From: Alistipes sp.
GTDB taxonomy: Bacteria; Bacteroidota; Bacteroidia; Bacteroidales; Rikenellaceae
Length of the DNA stretch: 48,204 bases
Reading direction: 5' to 3'
Assembly: GCA_031285405.1 (NCBI GenBank)
Contig: JAITWH010000009.1
Location: 1-48,204 of the forward strand
The stretch's first letter is position 1. Every line of letters starts with the position of its first letter. The position numbers and the translations under genes are program-made. The notes below the pieces were generated by a model, which was not told the origin of the DNA, made no database searches, and saw nothing but the letters and a program-made list of their open reading frames with translations. Shown here in pieces: positions 1-9,256 of this stretch.

Positions 1-160
1 TGGTTTGGCAACAACGAAATTTAGCAAAAGTAATGCCTAATTTCTGAATAATCAACATATCCACCAAAACATCTTCAAAATCCACAAAAACTAATCAAAA
101 CCTCAAGAAAACATTCAGACTTCCACTCGAAACTTTTCAGTCGACCCCAATAAACTATTC

Positions 161-197
161 AAAATGAAAACAAGCCTCCCCAATTAAGGGAAGGCTT
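161..197 (-). terminator. Rho-independent terminator of the polysaccharide utilisation operon
   Basis: An inverted repeat pairs 171-180 with 188-197 with one mismatch. Read on the minus strand it is followed by the T-rich run TTTTCATTTT. It lies about 30 bp beyond the stop of the last gene of the minus-strand operon. Bases 1-160 are AT-rich and I see no gene in them. Confidence 0.7.
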
Positions 198-226
198 GCC
201 GGTAAAAAACCTCTAAAACTGACGAA

Positions 227-1615
227 TCAGTCGACCTTGTGGAGCGAGATCGACCTTGTGACAGGCTTGTTGATCTCGTAGATTTGTTCGATCAGCATCT
301 CCATCTCGCGGGCGCGCGCCTCACGCACGGCGTCGTTGAGATAGGTGGCGTAGCGGTTCTTGTGCATGCGGATCCATCCATCTTCCAGATGTTTGTCGAT
401 CTCCGCGACTGAGTTGCGGTCGAACGCACCTAACATTCCGCGCGGCCGGAAGAAGTTGTACTCGATCCAGGCCAGCTCGCGGAAGGTGCGCTCGATCTCC
501 CAGCGGTACTCGTTCAGGTGCATCACCGACTGCGCCTGCCGGTACTGCGGAGTCCACGTCTCGACGGCGAGGTTGATGCCGGCCGCGAACTCGGCGCCGC
601 TCCAGACTCCGATCCGCTCTCCGTCGATCGACAGTTCGTAGTTGCCTCTCAGCCCCTTGACGGTCAGCATCTCGCGGTTCATCTCGTCGACGAAGGGCAC
701 GAGGTTCACTATGTCGGACTGGGGGCCCGTGCCGCGCGAGCGCGACAGCGTGTCGAGAGGGTAGGGAAGCGACGCGGCGAGGTAGTCGAAACTGATGTCG
801 CGTCCCGCCCTGCGCACATTCGTGACATTGGCATTGACGGCCTTGGTGACGCTGGCGCGCGCGGCGTCTATCTCGACGTCGGCCACCTCTTTGCCCGCGA
901 AACCCTGCGCCTTGAGATAGAGGTAGGCCATCACCATGTGGCCGTCGTTGCCCGGATGGATGCGGTCGCTGCCGGCGATGGCGAACATCGGATCTTTCGT
1001 CTGCTCGCGCCGGTTGATCTCGACCATGGGGGCGTTCAGGTCGAGAAACTCCCAACCGTTACGCTCGGCGGACTGACGCTGGAACTCCACCACTCGCTGC
1101 ATCACGGCGTTCTTGCCGCGCAGAGCCTTGTTCTCGATCCCCGAGGTTTCGTCGTAGGGCGAGGTGCCCATCTGCACGATACGCACTCCGGCGGGCAGGC
1201 TCTTGAGGCGCTCCTCGACCTTGGTGTAGTTGTCGCACGTCTCGCCGTACTTCCTCTCGCCGAACTCCGCCGCGCCGTCGCGATTGTACTCGGCGTAGCC
1301 CGTGTCGTTCATCCCGAAGGTCATGGTGAGCACGGTCGGCTTGTGGTTGAACACGTCGGTGTCCAATCGGTTGTACATGTTCTCGGCCGTGTCGCCGCCG
1401 ATGCCGGCATTGACCACGCGCAGGTTCATCTCCGGAAAGCGCGTCATGTAGTAGAGCCAGATGTAGGAGTGGAAGTGCCCGCCGTCGGTGATGCTGTTGC
1501 CGAGGAACACCGCCCTGTCGCCATCCCTGAAAGGCGCGACGCTCTGTCCCCGCGCGGGAGACAGAGCGCACACCAAGGCGACCGCTAATAACAATATCGT
1601 CCTTTTCATAACCAT
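227..1615 (-). CDS. Secreted SGNH/GDSL-family hydrolase (probable carbohydrate esterase)
   Basis: This 462-residue protein has an N-terminal signal peptide (hydrophobic stretch about residues 6-22, then ARGQS), so it is exported. The SGNH blocks are readable. Block I is FLGNSITDGG with the nucleophile Ser41, the block II glycine is in NAGIGGDT, block III is FGMNDTG, and the Asp/His pair is in DRIHPGNDGH near residues 217-226. SGNH enzymes in such loci usually remove acetyl or other acyl groups from sugars. The C-terminal half (about 250-462) is a conserved extension with no motif I recognise. It is the last gene of the operon, 7 bp after the DUF4961-like gene and before a terminator. The hydrolase fold is clear; the ester substrate is not. 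Confidence 0.85.
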   Translation of the reverse strand: MVMKRTILLLAVALVCALSPARGQSVAPFRDGDRAVFLGNSITDGGHFHSYIWLYYMTRFPEMNLRVVNAGIGGDTAENMYNRLDTDVFNHKPTVLTMTFGMNDTGYAEYNRDGAAEFGERKYGETCDNYTKVEERLKSLPAGVRIVQMGTSPYDETSGIENKALRGKNAVMQRVVEFQRQSAERNGWEFLDLNAPMVEINRREQTKDPMFAIAGSDRIHPGNDGHMVMAYLYLKAQGFAGKEVADVEIDAARASVTKAVNANVTNVRRAGRDISFDYLAASLPYPLDTLSRSRGTGPQSDIVNLVPFVDEMNREMLTVKGLRGNYELSIDGERIGVWSGAEFAAGINLAVETWTPQYRQAQSVMHLNEYRWEIERTFRELAWIEYNFFRPRGMLGAFDRNSVAEIDKHLEDGWIRMHKNRYATYLNDAVREARAREMEMLIEQIYEINKPVTRSISLHKVD

Positions 1616-1622
1616 TTCGAGT

Positions 1623-2627
1623 TTATTCGGCCGACTCCACGATCATGAAATCCTCGTCGTCGTTGTTGCGCACCACGATGCTGCCGCTCTCGTCCGAGAA
1701 GTGGAAGTAGGTCGCGGTGATGACGGCTCCGGCCGGCAGGTCGAAGAAGTCTCTCGGATAGATGTACCTCTGCCATGCTCCGTCGCCAATTTTTTCCATG
1801 AGGGTCTTGGCGTCGATGGCGTCAACCACCTTCTCCTCTCCGCCGTCGTACACCACCTTGCCCCACAGGTAGACCTTGTCGGCGCCCTTCAGCGGAGTGG
1901 TCGTGCTCTCGGTCTCTTCGACAAAGTTGATGGCGAAGATGTCGCCGTAGCCGAATGCCTGCGGAGTTGTCGAGATGAGGCTGACGGTGGTGAAGTCGAC
2001 AACGGGGCCCGCGCCGCCCGACACTTCGAGCACCTTGGAGGCGACCACGTCGCGATCTTCGGGATATTCGTCGGCCGTGAAACCGTAGGTCTTGCCGCAG
2101 TAGGCGTAACCCATGTTGACCTTCATGTTGTCGGGGCCGGTGGTGAGCTTAATCGTCACCACGCCGTCGATCTCCTTCTGCTTGCCGTCGTCGGCCGTGT
2201 CGTGAACCAGAAAGTCGGTCTGCGACTCGAACACCACCCACTCCATCGGGCCGTAGTTGCCCAGCAGTCCGAACCGGCTCTGGAACGAGGCGGCCCAGGG
2301 AGTTCCGGTGCTCGGGTTGAGCTGCGCGGCAGGTATCACCGTCATGGGCTCGTCGGTCACCTGGCTGGGGGCGTACTGGGCTGTGGTGTTGAGAGTCAGC
2401 GTGGCGTTGTTGGCGATGTTCCAACTCTTGGGCGCGAGGATACCGAAGGCGAGCTTGCTCTGGCGGTCGGTCTCGGAGACGAACTTCAGTTTGACCTGTA
2501 TCGTGATCTCGCTGTCGACCTGCGCGTCGTCGGGATGGATGATATCCTCGATGGTCATGCACGTTACCACAGTGAAGGGCAGCACGAGCGTCGCGAGCCA
2601 GAATCTGTAATTTTTCAGGAATTTCAT
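1623..2627 (-). CDS. Exported DUF4961-like protein of the PUL
   Basis: The protein has 334 residues with an N-terminal hydrophobic segment ending at VVTC near residue 23. That is a plausible but imperfect lipobox (Thr at -1 is unusual). The rest is rich in beta-strand-like sequence with no catalytic motif. It resembles the Bacteroidetes family DUF4961, recognised from memory. It sits between a small lipoprotein gene (11 bp) and the SGNH hydrolase gene (7 bp), so it is co-transcribed with SusC/SusD. A glycan-binding or structural role at the outer surface is an inference from context only. Confidence 0.7.
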   Translation of the reverse strand: MKFLKNYRFWLATLVLPFTVVTCMTIEDIIHPDDAQVDSEITIQVKLKFVSETDRQSKLAFGILAPKSWNIANNATLTLNTTAQYAPSQVTDEPMTVIPAAQLNPSTGTPWAASFQSRFGLLGNYGPMEWVVFESQTDFLVHDTADDGKQKEIDGVVTIKLTTGPDNMKVNMGYAYCGKTYGFTADEYPEDRDVVASKVLEVSGGAGPVVDFTTVSLISTTPQAFGYGDIFAINFVEETESTTTPLKGADKVYLWGKVVYDGGEEKVVDAIDAKTLMEKIGDGAWQRYIYPRDFFDLPAGAVITATYFHFSDESGSIVVRNNDDEDFMIVESAE

Positions 2628-2638
2628 ATCGTTTTTAC

Positions 2639-3103
2639 TTAATTAGATTCGACACCTTTGAATGTATACTTGTAGCTGATCGACGAGTGGTCGAGCTGGA
2701 ACGGAATCGAGAACTCGCCGTTCTGGAAGTAGGCGATCACGTTGTCTGTCCCTGCGATGCGCAGTTCGTTGGGAATGGCGAAGTCGTCGAACTCGCACTC
2801 GAACCTACCCTCCGGCACGTCGAAGCCGAACGGCGAGAAGGGGATGTCGCCGTTGGTGAAGCTCGCCGCGCTGATGGCGCCGTCGGTGTAGTGGATCGTG
2901 AATCGCAGCGTCGAGAAGAAGTCGAGCTTGGGGCCGACGTCGATGCCGTCGATGTTCATCGGGTCGTACTGCACCACCTGCCTCAGGCCGTAGTGCACGT
3001 CGTAGTTGGCGGGATAGTCGTCCGTCATCCTGTCGGAGCAGTCGTTGCAGCCGGCCAGTGTGAAGAGCATGGCCGCCGCCGCTAAAAATAGAACCTTTTT
3101 CAT
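2639..3103 (-). CDS. Small lipoprotein of unknown function in the PUL
   Basis: The product has 154 residues. MKKVLFLAAAAMLFTLAGC is a textbook lipoprotein signal (LAGC, Cys19), which fixes the start at 3103 although the frame stays open further upstream. The mature part is acidic, with alternating hydrophobic residues that suggest a single beta-sandwich domain. I do not recognise the family. Gaps of 17 bp upstream and 11 bp downstream place it in the operon. By analogy with SusE/SusF-type proteins it may be a surface glycan-binding protein, but nothing in the sequence proves binding. Confidence 0.75.
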   Translation of the reverse strand: MKKVLFLAAAAMLFTLAGCNDCSDRMTDDYPANYDVHYGLRQVVQYDPMNIDGIDVGPKLDFFSTLRFTIHYTDGAISAASFTNGDIPFSPFGFDVPEGRFECEFDDFAIPNELRIAGTDNVIAYFQNGEFSIPFQLDHSSISYKYTFKGVESN

Positions 3104-3120
3104 GTTATCCGTTTTTTTTA

Positions 3121-4500
3121 TTAATTTAAAATTTTCTCTTTGCTCACCCAGAAAAACCTCGGGCGATAGGTGCTCACGTCGCTGAACTGTTGTGAGAAAT
3201 CCTCCGTGTTGACGTTGTAGCTCACAAGTATCATTCCGTCGCGCTCGAACTGCGGATGGGCCATCGCGTTGTAGGTGAAGAGCCCGGGTGTGTTCTGCTC
3301 GTAGGTGCGGAATATCAACCGGCGGTTCCTCCATGGGCCGTAGGGGGTGTCCGAGACGAAGGTGTAGATCTCGCCCGAGTTGAAGTTCTTCTTCTGGGTG
3401 AGCAGCACATACTTGCCCCCCAACTTGAAGACGTTGAACTGCGAGGAGACGGGCACGCTCGCCAACCCCTCCAACTTGGCCGCGCTCGACGGGTTGTCGC
3501 TCCAGCTGCCGCCGGTGTAGTACTCCCAGTCGGTGGCGAGATTCTCGACGGTGGTTCTGGCGACCAGCACGTCGGACACGGGGTTGGCGTCGTTGCGGAC
3601 ATCCACCTGCGCGTAGACGTAGATGAAGTTGCCGTCGTCCAACGCCGCCATTCCGTAGTGTACGTCGGGCGAGCCGGTGAACGGGATTGGCGTCGTGGCG
3701 ACCAGCGTCATCTCGGGCAGCGCGTACTCCAGTATGTGGGTCGTCTCGTACATGAAGCTCCACATTCCCGCGCCGCCCTGATACATGAGCGTCTGGAATA
3801 CATACAGCCTATCCTCCCTTGCGAAGCCGTGGCCGGGCCAGTACCACTTCTTACCCTCGTCGGTAACCCCGGGCGGCACCGCACCCGATGTGTTGGGGCC
3901 GTTGGCCTCGGCGATGGCGCTCACCTTGCCCTCGTCGTAGAGGATGTAGGTGTTGCGGTACATGTGGTTGCCGGCGCTCGAACGCTGACCATCCACCACG
4001 GTGCCGAGCCACGAGTCGCCCATCAGAAAGACGCTGCGGCCATCGGGGAGGGCGACGGAGTACATCCCGTCGCCTCCCGTGACGCTTCCGCTGTCGCGGA
4101 TCAGCACCTTCGCGAAGGTCTCGTCCAGACCGCTGATGCGCGTGTCGAGCCGGTAGGTATCCACAACTTCTCCCCCGTCGATCGCCGAAAAGGTCACCGA
4201 GAAGGTCTCGTTGTAGGGCAGCCGTGTGAAGAAGCAGCTCTCCGTGTCGCTCTCCGCCTCGCGCACGACTCCGGTCGAGCTCTCCTCGATCCTGAGCCGT
4301 TCGAAGTCGGGCCCCTCGCCGCTCCTCGTCCACGAGAGGAACAGCGTGTCGGCGTTGGAGGATGTCCGCACCTCCACGAAGCTCGGACGGTTGTCGAAGG
4401 GGTTCTCCCTCCTGCCGTCGTCGCCCTCGCCGCACGAGATCGACAGAGCCGCAAACAGAATTGCCGAAACCATGCCCATACCTTGCACCACAAATTTCAT
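3121..4500 (-). CDS. Surface lipoprotein with beta-propeller-like domain (DUF5005/DUF4185-like)
   Basis: This 459-residue lipoprotein has the lipobox LSISC (Cys23). An N-terminal region of about 100 residues looks like an Ig/FN3-type beta domain. Residues about 130-459 contain propeller-like motifs also seen in GH43-like and DUF4185/DUF5005 families (GDSWLGT, YWPGHGF, FVSDTPYGPWRNRRL, FFWVSKEKI). DUF5005 is my best family guess, from memory. It could be a glycan-binding propeller or an uncharacterised hydrolase. I cannot place a catalytic triad with certainty. The gene starts 4 bp after susD, a position often held by surface glycan-binding proteins. Confidence 0.7.
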   Translation of the reverse strand: MKFVVQGMGMVSAILFAALSISCGEGDDGRRENPFDNRPSFVEVRTSSNADTLFLSWTRSGEGPDFERLRIEESSTGVVREAESDTESCFFTRLPYNETFSVTFSAIDGGEVVDTYRLDTRISGLDETFAKVLIRDSGSVTGGDGMYSVALPDGRSVFLMGDSWLGTVVDGQRSSAGNHMYRNTYILYDEGKVSAIAEANGPNTSGAVPPGVTDEGKKWYWPGHGFAREDRLYVFQTLMYQGGAGMWSFMYETTHILEYALPEMTLVATTPIPFTGSPDVHYGMAALDDGNFIYVYAQVDVRNDANPVSDVLVARTTVENLATDWEYYTGGSWSDNPSSAAKLEGLASVPVSSQFNVFKLGGKYVLLTQKKNFNSGEIYTFVSDTPYGPWRNRRLIFRTYEQNTPGLFTYNAMAHPQFERDGMILVSYNVNTEDFSQQFSDVSTYRPRFFWVSKEKILN

Positions 4501-4504
4501 CGCG

Positions 4505-6034
4505 TTACTGCCTTACCAGATTGGGATTGAGGCGCACCTCACGAAGAGGGTAGGGGAACAGCAGATCCTCCTCGCCGTAGACCGCTCCCTCGGCGTGGGC
4601 CGGAGTGTGGAGCCCCACCAGATTCACTATCTGTCCGGTGTTCACGTTGAGCCCTTTGCGGGTGCGGAGCATGTCGTACCAGGTCTGATCCTCGAAGCAG
4701 AGTTCGTGGATGCGTTCGCGGATCACCTCGTTGACTGTGATCGAGGCGGGCTTCGCTTCGTCAGGCATCGCGCGGTGGCGCACCTGATAGTAGGCGTCGA
4801 TGGCGGCGGCGTCGCTCGTGGTGCCTCCGTCAGCGTTGGCTTTCGCCTCGGCCATCAACAGCAGCACGTCGGCGTAGCGGATCAGAGGCCAGTTGGCACC
4901 CGACTTTCCGGTCGACGCGGCGTTGCTGTCCCACCACTTGTAGATGTGGGGGCGGTTGAGAGTGACGGGGCCCGAACCATCCTGAGCTTCGTGCTCGGTG
5001 TAGTAGAATCCCTTTTCGGCTGTGCGGAGGTCGCCTTCGTCATACGACTCGTAGAACGCGATGTGGGGAGCCATAGCCCCGCCGCTGTCCGAGTTGGCCG
5101 AGATGGGCTTCGAGGGTGCGGGGTAGGGCAGGGTGTTGTTGTGGACGGGCGAGCCTGCCTCGTCGGGGTTGCGCTGAAGTGCCCACACATATTCGCCCGA
5201 GTTGGAGAATGCGCCGGCCCTCATTGCGGCGTAGTCTGCCGCGAGGGTAAAACGACCGCTGGTGACAACCTCCTTGGCTTTGTCGTAGGCCTTGGCGTAG
5301 TACTCGCTCTTCTGGAGCGGGAAGCCGGCCATCGTGATGTAGACCTTGGCGAGGAGCGACTTGACGGCGCCCAGCGTGATCCTGCCGTCGACATTCGACA
5401 GCGGTGCGTTGGCCGAGGTCATCAGTCGTTCGGCCTCCGTGAGGTCGGCCACGATCTGGGTGTAGACATCCTCCTGCGACGAGAGGGTGATCTCCATGTC
5501 GAGCGACTTGGTGGTCTCCGTCTTGAGGGGAACCTCGCCGAAGAGTCTCACCAGATTGAAATAGAAGTGGGCCCGCGTGAAGTAGACCTCGCCGAGGAGT
5601 TTGTCTCTCGAAGCGGCGGGCATGATGTTGCGGTCGTCGGTGACGCTGCCGGTGATGCCTTCGATCACGCTGTTGCTGTTCTCGATGGCGGTGTAGGCCG
5701 TCTGCCAGAACTTGGCGACGATCAGGTTGTCGTCCTCGACGGTCAGGTTCTGAGTCTGATAGATGTCGGTGCTCGCTCCGGCGTAGGGGCGGATGGCGTA
5801 GCCGGCCAGGTAGTCCATAAAGAGATAGACCTGGGTGCCGCGCTCGATGTCGCCGCCGAAGATATCGTCGAGGAACGTGTAGCCCCCGTTGACCGCGGCA
5901 ATGACCTGCGCCTCGGAGTTGTAGTAGTTGTCCGGCGAGAGGAAGGTCTTGGGATCTTCGCCCAGAAAGTCGCACGAAGCCAACGTCACCGTCAGTGCGA
6001 CCGCCAGGCCTGCCTTTGAAATATATCTTTTCAT
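4505..6034 (-). CDS. susD: SusD/RagB-family nutrient-binding outer-membrane lipoprotein
   Basis: The 509-residue protein begins with a lipoprotein signal (LASC, Cys21), followed by the family opening FLGEDPKTFLSPDNYY. TPR-like helices follow, and the C-terminus has RYADVLLLMAEA and a closing PYPLREVRLNP-type motif, all characteristic of SusD proteins. Length is typical (500-600). SusD forms the lid of the SusC transporter and binds the glycan at the cell surface. The gene follows susC by 19 bp. Specificity is predicted to be for mannose-rich glycans only because GH92 and GH38 genes share the operon. Confidence 0.95.
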   Translation of the reverse strand: MKRYISKAGLAVALTVTLASCDFLGEDPKTFLSPDNYYNSEAQVIAAVNGGYTFLDDIFGGDIERGTQVYLFMDYLAGYAIRPYAGASTDIYQTQNLTVEDDNLIVAKFWQTAYTAIENSNSVIEGITGSVTDDRNIMPAASRDKLLGEVYFTRAHFYFNLVRLFGEVPLKTETTKSLDMEITLSSQEDVYTQIVADLTEAERLMTSANAPLSNVDGRITLGAVKSLLAKVYITMAGFPLQKSEYYAKAYDKAKEVVTSGRFTLAADYAAMRAGAFSNSGEYVWALQRNPDEAGSPVHNNTLPYPAPSKPISANSDSGGAMAPHIAFYESYDEGDLRTAEKGFYYTEHEAQDGSGPVTLNRPHIYKWWDSNAASTGKSGANWPLIRYADVLLLMAEAKANADGGTTSDAAAIDAYYQVRHRAMPDEAKPASITVNEVIRERIHELCFEDQTWYDMLRTRKGLNVNTGQIVNLVGLHTPAHAEGAVYGEEDLLFPYPLREVRLNPNLVRQ

Positions 6035-6053
6035 ATCTTTAAAATTGTCGGAT

Positions 6054-9000
6054 TTAGAAAGTGATCTTGATGTTGCCCGATACGGTCATCGGCCTCGGGT
6101 AGGAGTAGAAGTCGATACCCGAACCGGCGTCGTGGTCGAACGCGCCCACCTCGGGGTCGAAGCCCTGATACTCGGTGAACACGTGCAGGTTCTCGACCGA
6201 GAGGCCCAGCGCGACGCCCTTTATCACCTTGCGGTTGTTGCCGAGCACCCTGTCGCCCAACTCATAGGAGACCTGCACGTTGCGGATGCGCAGGAAGTCG
6301 CCCTTGGAGAGCATGCGCGAGTCCTTGTCGTTCTGCCCGAAGTTGGGATCCGACGGGAGGCGCAGCGCGGCGATCATCGAGTTCTGGTTCTCGGGAGTCC
6401 AGGCGTTGAGCACCGTGCGGAGCGAGTTGCCGTAGAGCTGGCGGTTTTCGAGCATGGTGGTGGTGATGCCCATGATCTTGAAGCCGTAGACGTAGTTGAG
6501 GTCGAACATGAACGAGAAGTTCTTGTAGCGGAACGTGTTGACCATCGTGATGTCGCCCTTGGGCTGACCCGAACCCATGTACTTGCGGTCGGCGTCGTCG
6601 ATCTTGCCGTCGTTGTTCACGTCGTCGAACTTCTGGTCGCCCGGCGCCTTGTTGTAGCGTTTGGCCTGTTCGACCTCGTCGAGTCCCCATGTTCCCACGC
6701 GATCGTAGATCCAGTAGACTGCCCACGGCTGGCCCTCGACGGCGAAGGTGTCGTTGCCCGTCGAGATGGTCTCGCCGTTGATGTCGATCACCATCGTTTT
6801 GTTGGTCGAGTAGATCAGGTCGGTCGACCAGAGGAAGTCGCGCGTGGAGATGTTGCGCGAGGTGAGGGTGAACTCGAAGCCCTTGTTGCGAATGCGACCA
6901 AGGTTGGTCCACGTGTTGGCGTAGCCGGTCGACCACGGAACCTGCTTTTCGAACAGCATGTCGCGGGTGGTCTTGTTGTAGTAATCCATGATGACCTCAA
7001 GGCGGTTGCCCCACAGGCTCACGTCGAGACCGATGTTGAACTGGTGCGAAGCCTCCCAGCGCAGGTCGTTGTTGGCCATGCTCGACAGGGTGACGTAGGG
7101 GTTGAGCTGGTTGTTGAGGATCAGGTCGGCCGAGTTGTTGTAGCGTGCCATGGTGCGGTAGCTGGGGATCGACGCGTTGCCCACGACGCCGTAACTGGCA
7201 CGCAGCTTCAGTTCGCCCACCGTGCGCTTCAGCGGCTCGAAGAAGGGCTCCTCGGAGATGCGCCACGCGGCCGAGGCCGAGGGGAAGAAGCCGAACTTGT
7301 TGTTGGTACCGAAGTTGGAGGCGCCGTCGGCCCTGAACGACACTCCCAACAGGTAGCGATCCATGAAGCTGTGGTTCATGCGGAAGTAGTAGGAGTTCAT
7401 CGTCTTCTGGTTCATGCCCGACTCGGCCATGCTGCGAAGTTCGGCCACGCCGAGGTTGTTGTACTCGAAGAAGTCGTCGAAGTATTGCTCGGTGCCGACT
7501 CCGAAGGTCTCTTTGAAGTCGTAGTACCAGCTCGCCCCGAGGATGAAGTCGGAGGAGAGGCGGTCGTCCAAGAAGGTGTCGTGGTAGTTGAAGTAGTTCT
7601 CGCTCGACATCTTGTTGCCCTTCTCGTGTTTGAGGGTCGCTCGACCGCGATTGTTTTCGCTGTAATCGTACAAGCCGGCCTTACCGTAATCATAATCCTT
7701 TTTCGAGGCGTACTGCAAGTCGCCCTGAGCGGTGAATGTCAGCTCGGGCAGCAGTTGGAGTGTGGCCGCGAGGTTGAACACCGCGAAGCTTCTGTCCCAA
7801 CGGTTCTTGCGCTCCTGCAACATGCGGATGGGGTTCTCGGCCTTTTCGCCCAGATCGAAGTCGTTCTTGCGGCCCCACGTTCCGTCGTCGTAGCGCACGG
7901 GTACGATGGGAGGCATCTCGATCATGTTGCGGATGGGGCCCTGGCCGAACCCGCCGTCCATCTCGTTGCCCTGGTTGGAGCCGGCGGTGAGCATCGAGCG
8001 CACGTTGATCCAGTCGTTGACCTGCGACGAGATGTTGATCGTTCCCGACATGCGCTTGGAGTAGGTCTCCTTCACCAGACCCTGATTGTCCTGATACGAC
8101 GCGCTGGCGTAGATGCTGGTGCCCTCGACAGCCTTCGAGAACGACAGGATGTGGTCGTGGGTGATCGCCGGACGGGTGGTCTCGCTCTGCCAGTCGGTGT
8201 CGTAGCGCGGCGAAGCTATCAGGTTGCCGTTGGAGTCGAGTTTGTAGTTGCCGCCCTCCATCTGGTAGTAGAACAGTTTGTTGTACTTTTCGAGCGGATT
8301 GCCCGAGGCGTCTGGAATGATGTGGGGCATCGTCTTACCGCTGTATGCGTAGGCGCGACGCTGCACCTCCATGAACTCTTCGGCGTTCAGTACGTCGATG
8401 CGGCGGGTGAGCGTACTCACACCCACTCGACCGTCGTAGGTCATCGTGCCGACACCCTTCTGGCCACGCTTGGTCGAAATGAGCACGACGCCGTTCGATC
8501 CCTGCGAGCCGTACATCGCCGTTGCGGCGGCATCCTTGAGAACCTCGATCGACTCGACATTGGCCGAGTTGACGACCGCGGGGTCGACGCCGATGACGCC
8601 GTCCAAGACGTAGATCGGGTCTTTGCCGGCATTGATCGAACCCATACCGCGGATACGCATCGCCGAGTTGCCGCCCGGTCGGCCCGAAAGCGACACGGTC
8701 TTCAGACCGGCCACCTTGCCCGAAAGGGACTGCATGATGTTGAACGACGATATTCGGTCGGTCAGATCTTTGGCCGACACCGTGGTCACGGCGGTCGAGA
8801 TATCTTTCTTGGCCATCGTGCCGTAGCCCACCACAACCACGTCGTTGATGCCGATGATGTCGGCCATCATGGTTACGGCGAACGAGGTGGTGTTGCCGAT
8901 GGCGACCTCCTGAGTCTGCATCCCGAGGAACGAGAACTGCAGCGTAGCGACGTCGCTCGGAACGCTCAGCGAGAAGGCGCCGTCCAGTCCGGTGATCGTA

Positions 9001-9188
9001 CCTGCCGACGTGCCCGTCGCCACAACCGTCACACCGAGTACCGGATTGCCGCTCTCGTCGGACACGACGCCCGACAGGGTCCTTTGCTGAGCCCGGGCGG
9101 CGGTCATCCCGACGAACAGAATTGCCACCACCGCGCAAAGCAACTTTGCGGAGTGCAGCATTCGTTTCATTGTTAGATTTCTTTTCAT
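6054..9188 (-). CDS. susC: SusC/RagA-family TonB-dependent outer-membrane transporter
   Basis: About 1044 residues. A signal peptide ending TAARAQ is followed by a carboxypeptidase-regulatory-like domain (about 40-118), the SusC signature VVVGYGT, a plug domain (SGKVAGL, IRGMGSIN, PIYVLDG, IEVLKDAAATAMYG) and a 22-strand barrel ending in the aromatic residue of ITF. It imports oligosaccharides across the outer membrane using TonB energy, paired with the SusD encoded 19 bp downstream. I chose the ATG at 9188 (MKRNLTMKR). An in-frame ATG at 9170 is an equally good start. The frame is open to 9368 but the extra residues do not resemble the family. Confidence 0.95.
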   Translation of the reverse strand: MKRNLTMKRMLHSAKLLCAVVAILFVGMTAARAQQRTLSGVVSDESGNPVLGVTVVATGTSAGTITGLDGAFSLSVPSDVATLQFSFLGMQTQEVAIGNTTSFAVTMMADIIGINDVVVVGYGTMAKKDISTAVTTVSAKDLTDRISSFNIMQSLSGKVAGLKTVSLSGRPGGNSAMRIRGMGSINAGKDPIYVLDGVIGVDPAVVNSANVESIEVLKDAAATAMYGSQGSNGVVLISTKRGQKGVGTMTYDGRVGVSTLTRRIDVLNAEEFMEVQRRAYAYSGKTMPHIIPDASGNPLEKYNKLFYYQMEGGNYKLDSNGNLIASPRYDTDWQSETTRPAITHDHILSFSKAVEGTSIYASASYQDNQGLVKETYSKRMSGTINISSQVNDWINVRSMLTAGSNQGNEMDGGFGQGPIRNMIEMPPIVPVRYDDGTWGRKNDFDLGEKAENPIRMLQERKNRWDRSFAVFNLAATLQLLPELTFTAQGDLQYASKKDYDYGKAGLYDYSENNRGRATLKHEKGNKMSSENYFNYHDTFLDDRLSSDFILGASWYYDFKETFGVGTEQYFDDFFEYNNLGVAELRSMAESGMNQKTMNSYYFRMNHSFMDRYLLGVSFRADGASNFGTNNKFGFFPSASAAWRISEEPFFEPLKRTVGELKLRASYGVVGNASIPSYRTMARYNNSADLILNNQLNPYVTLSSMANNDLRWEASHQFNIGLDVSLWGNRLEVIMDYYNKTTRDMLFEKQVPWSTGYANTWTNLGRIRNKGFEFTLTSRNISTRDFLWSTDLIYSTNKTMVIDINGETISTGNDTFAVEGQPWAVYWIYDRVGTWGLDEVEQAKRYNKAPGDQKFDDVNNDGKIDDADRKYMGSGQPKGDITMVNTFRYKNFSFMFDLNYVYGFKIMGITTTMLENRQLYGNSLRTVLNAWTPENQNSMIAALRLPSDPNFGQNDKDSRMLSKGDFLRIRNVQVSYELGDRVLGNNRKVIKGVALGLSVENLHVFTEYQGFDPEVGAFDHDAGSGIDFYSYPRPMTVSGNIKITF

Positions 9189-9256
9189 ACGGATTATTGA
9201 ATTTTTAGAGATTGGATTTTTGTGTTTCTGTGGTTTTTCTTGGTTTCTGCTATTTC

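Noticed and set aside
2639-3763. A 374-codon frame containing the small PUL lipoprotein
   Set aside because: Only the part from the ATG at 3103 is protein-like and begins with a lipoprotein signal. The upstream extension overlaps the DUF5005-like gene in another frame.
5928-9176. A 1082-codon plus-strand open frame opposite susC
   Set aside because: It is antisense to a gene with clear SusC domains. Its translation is rich in Val, Gly, Arg, Asp and His without any domain, which is typical of the reverse strand of high-GC genes.
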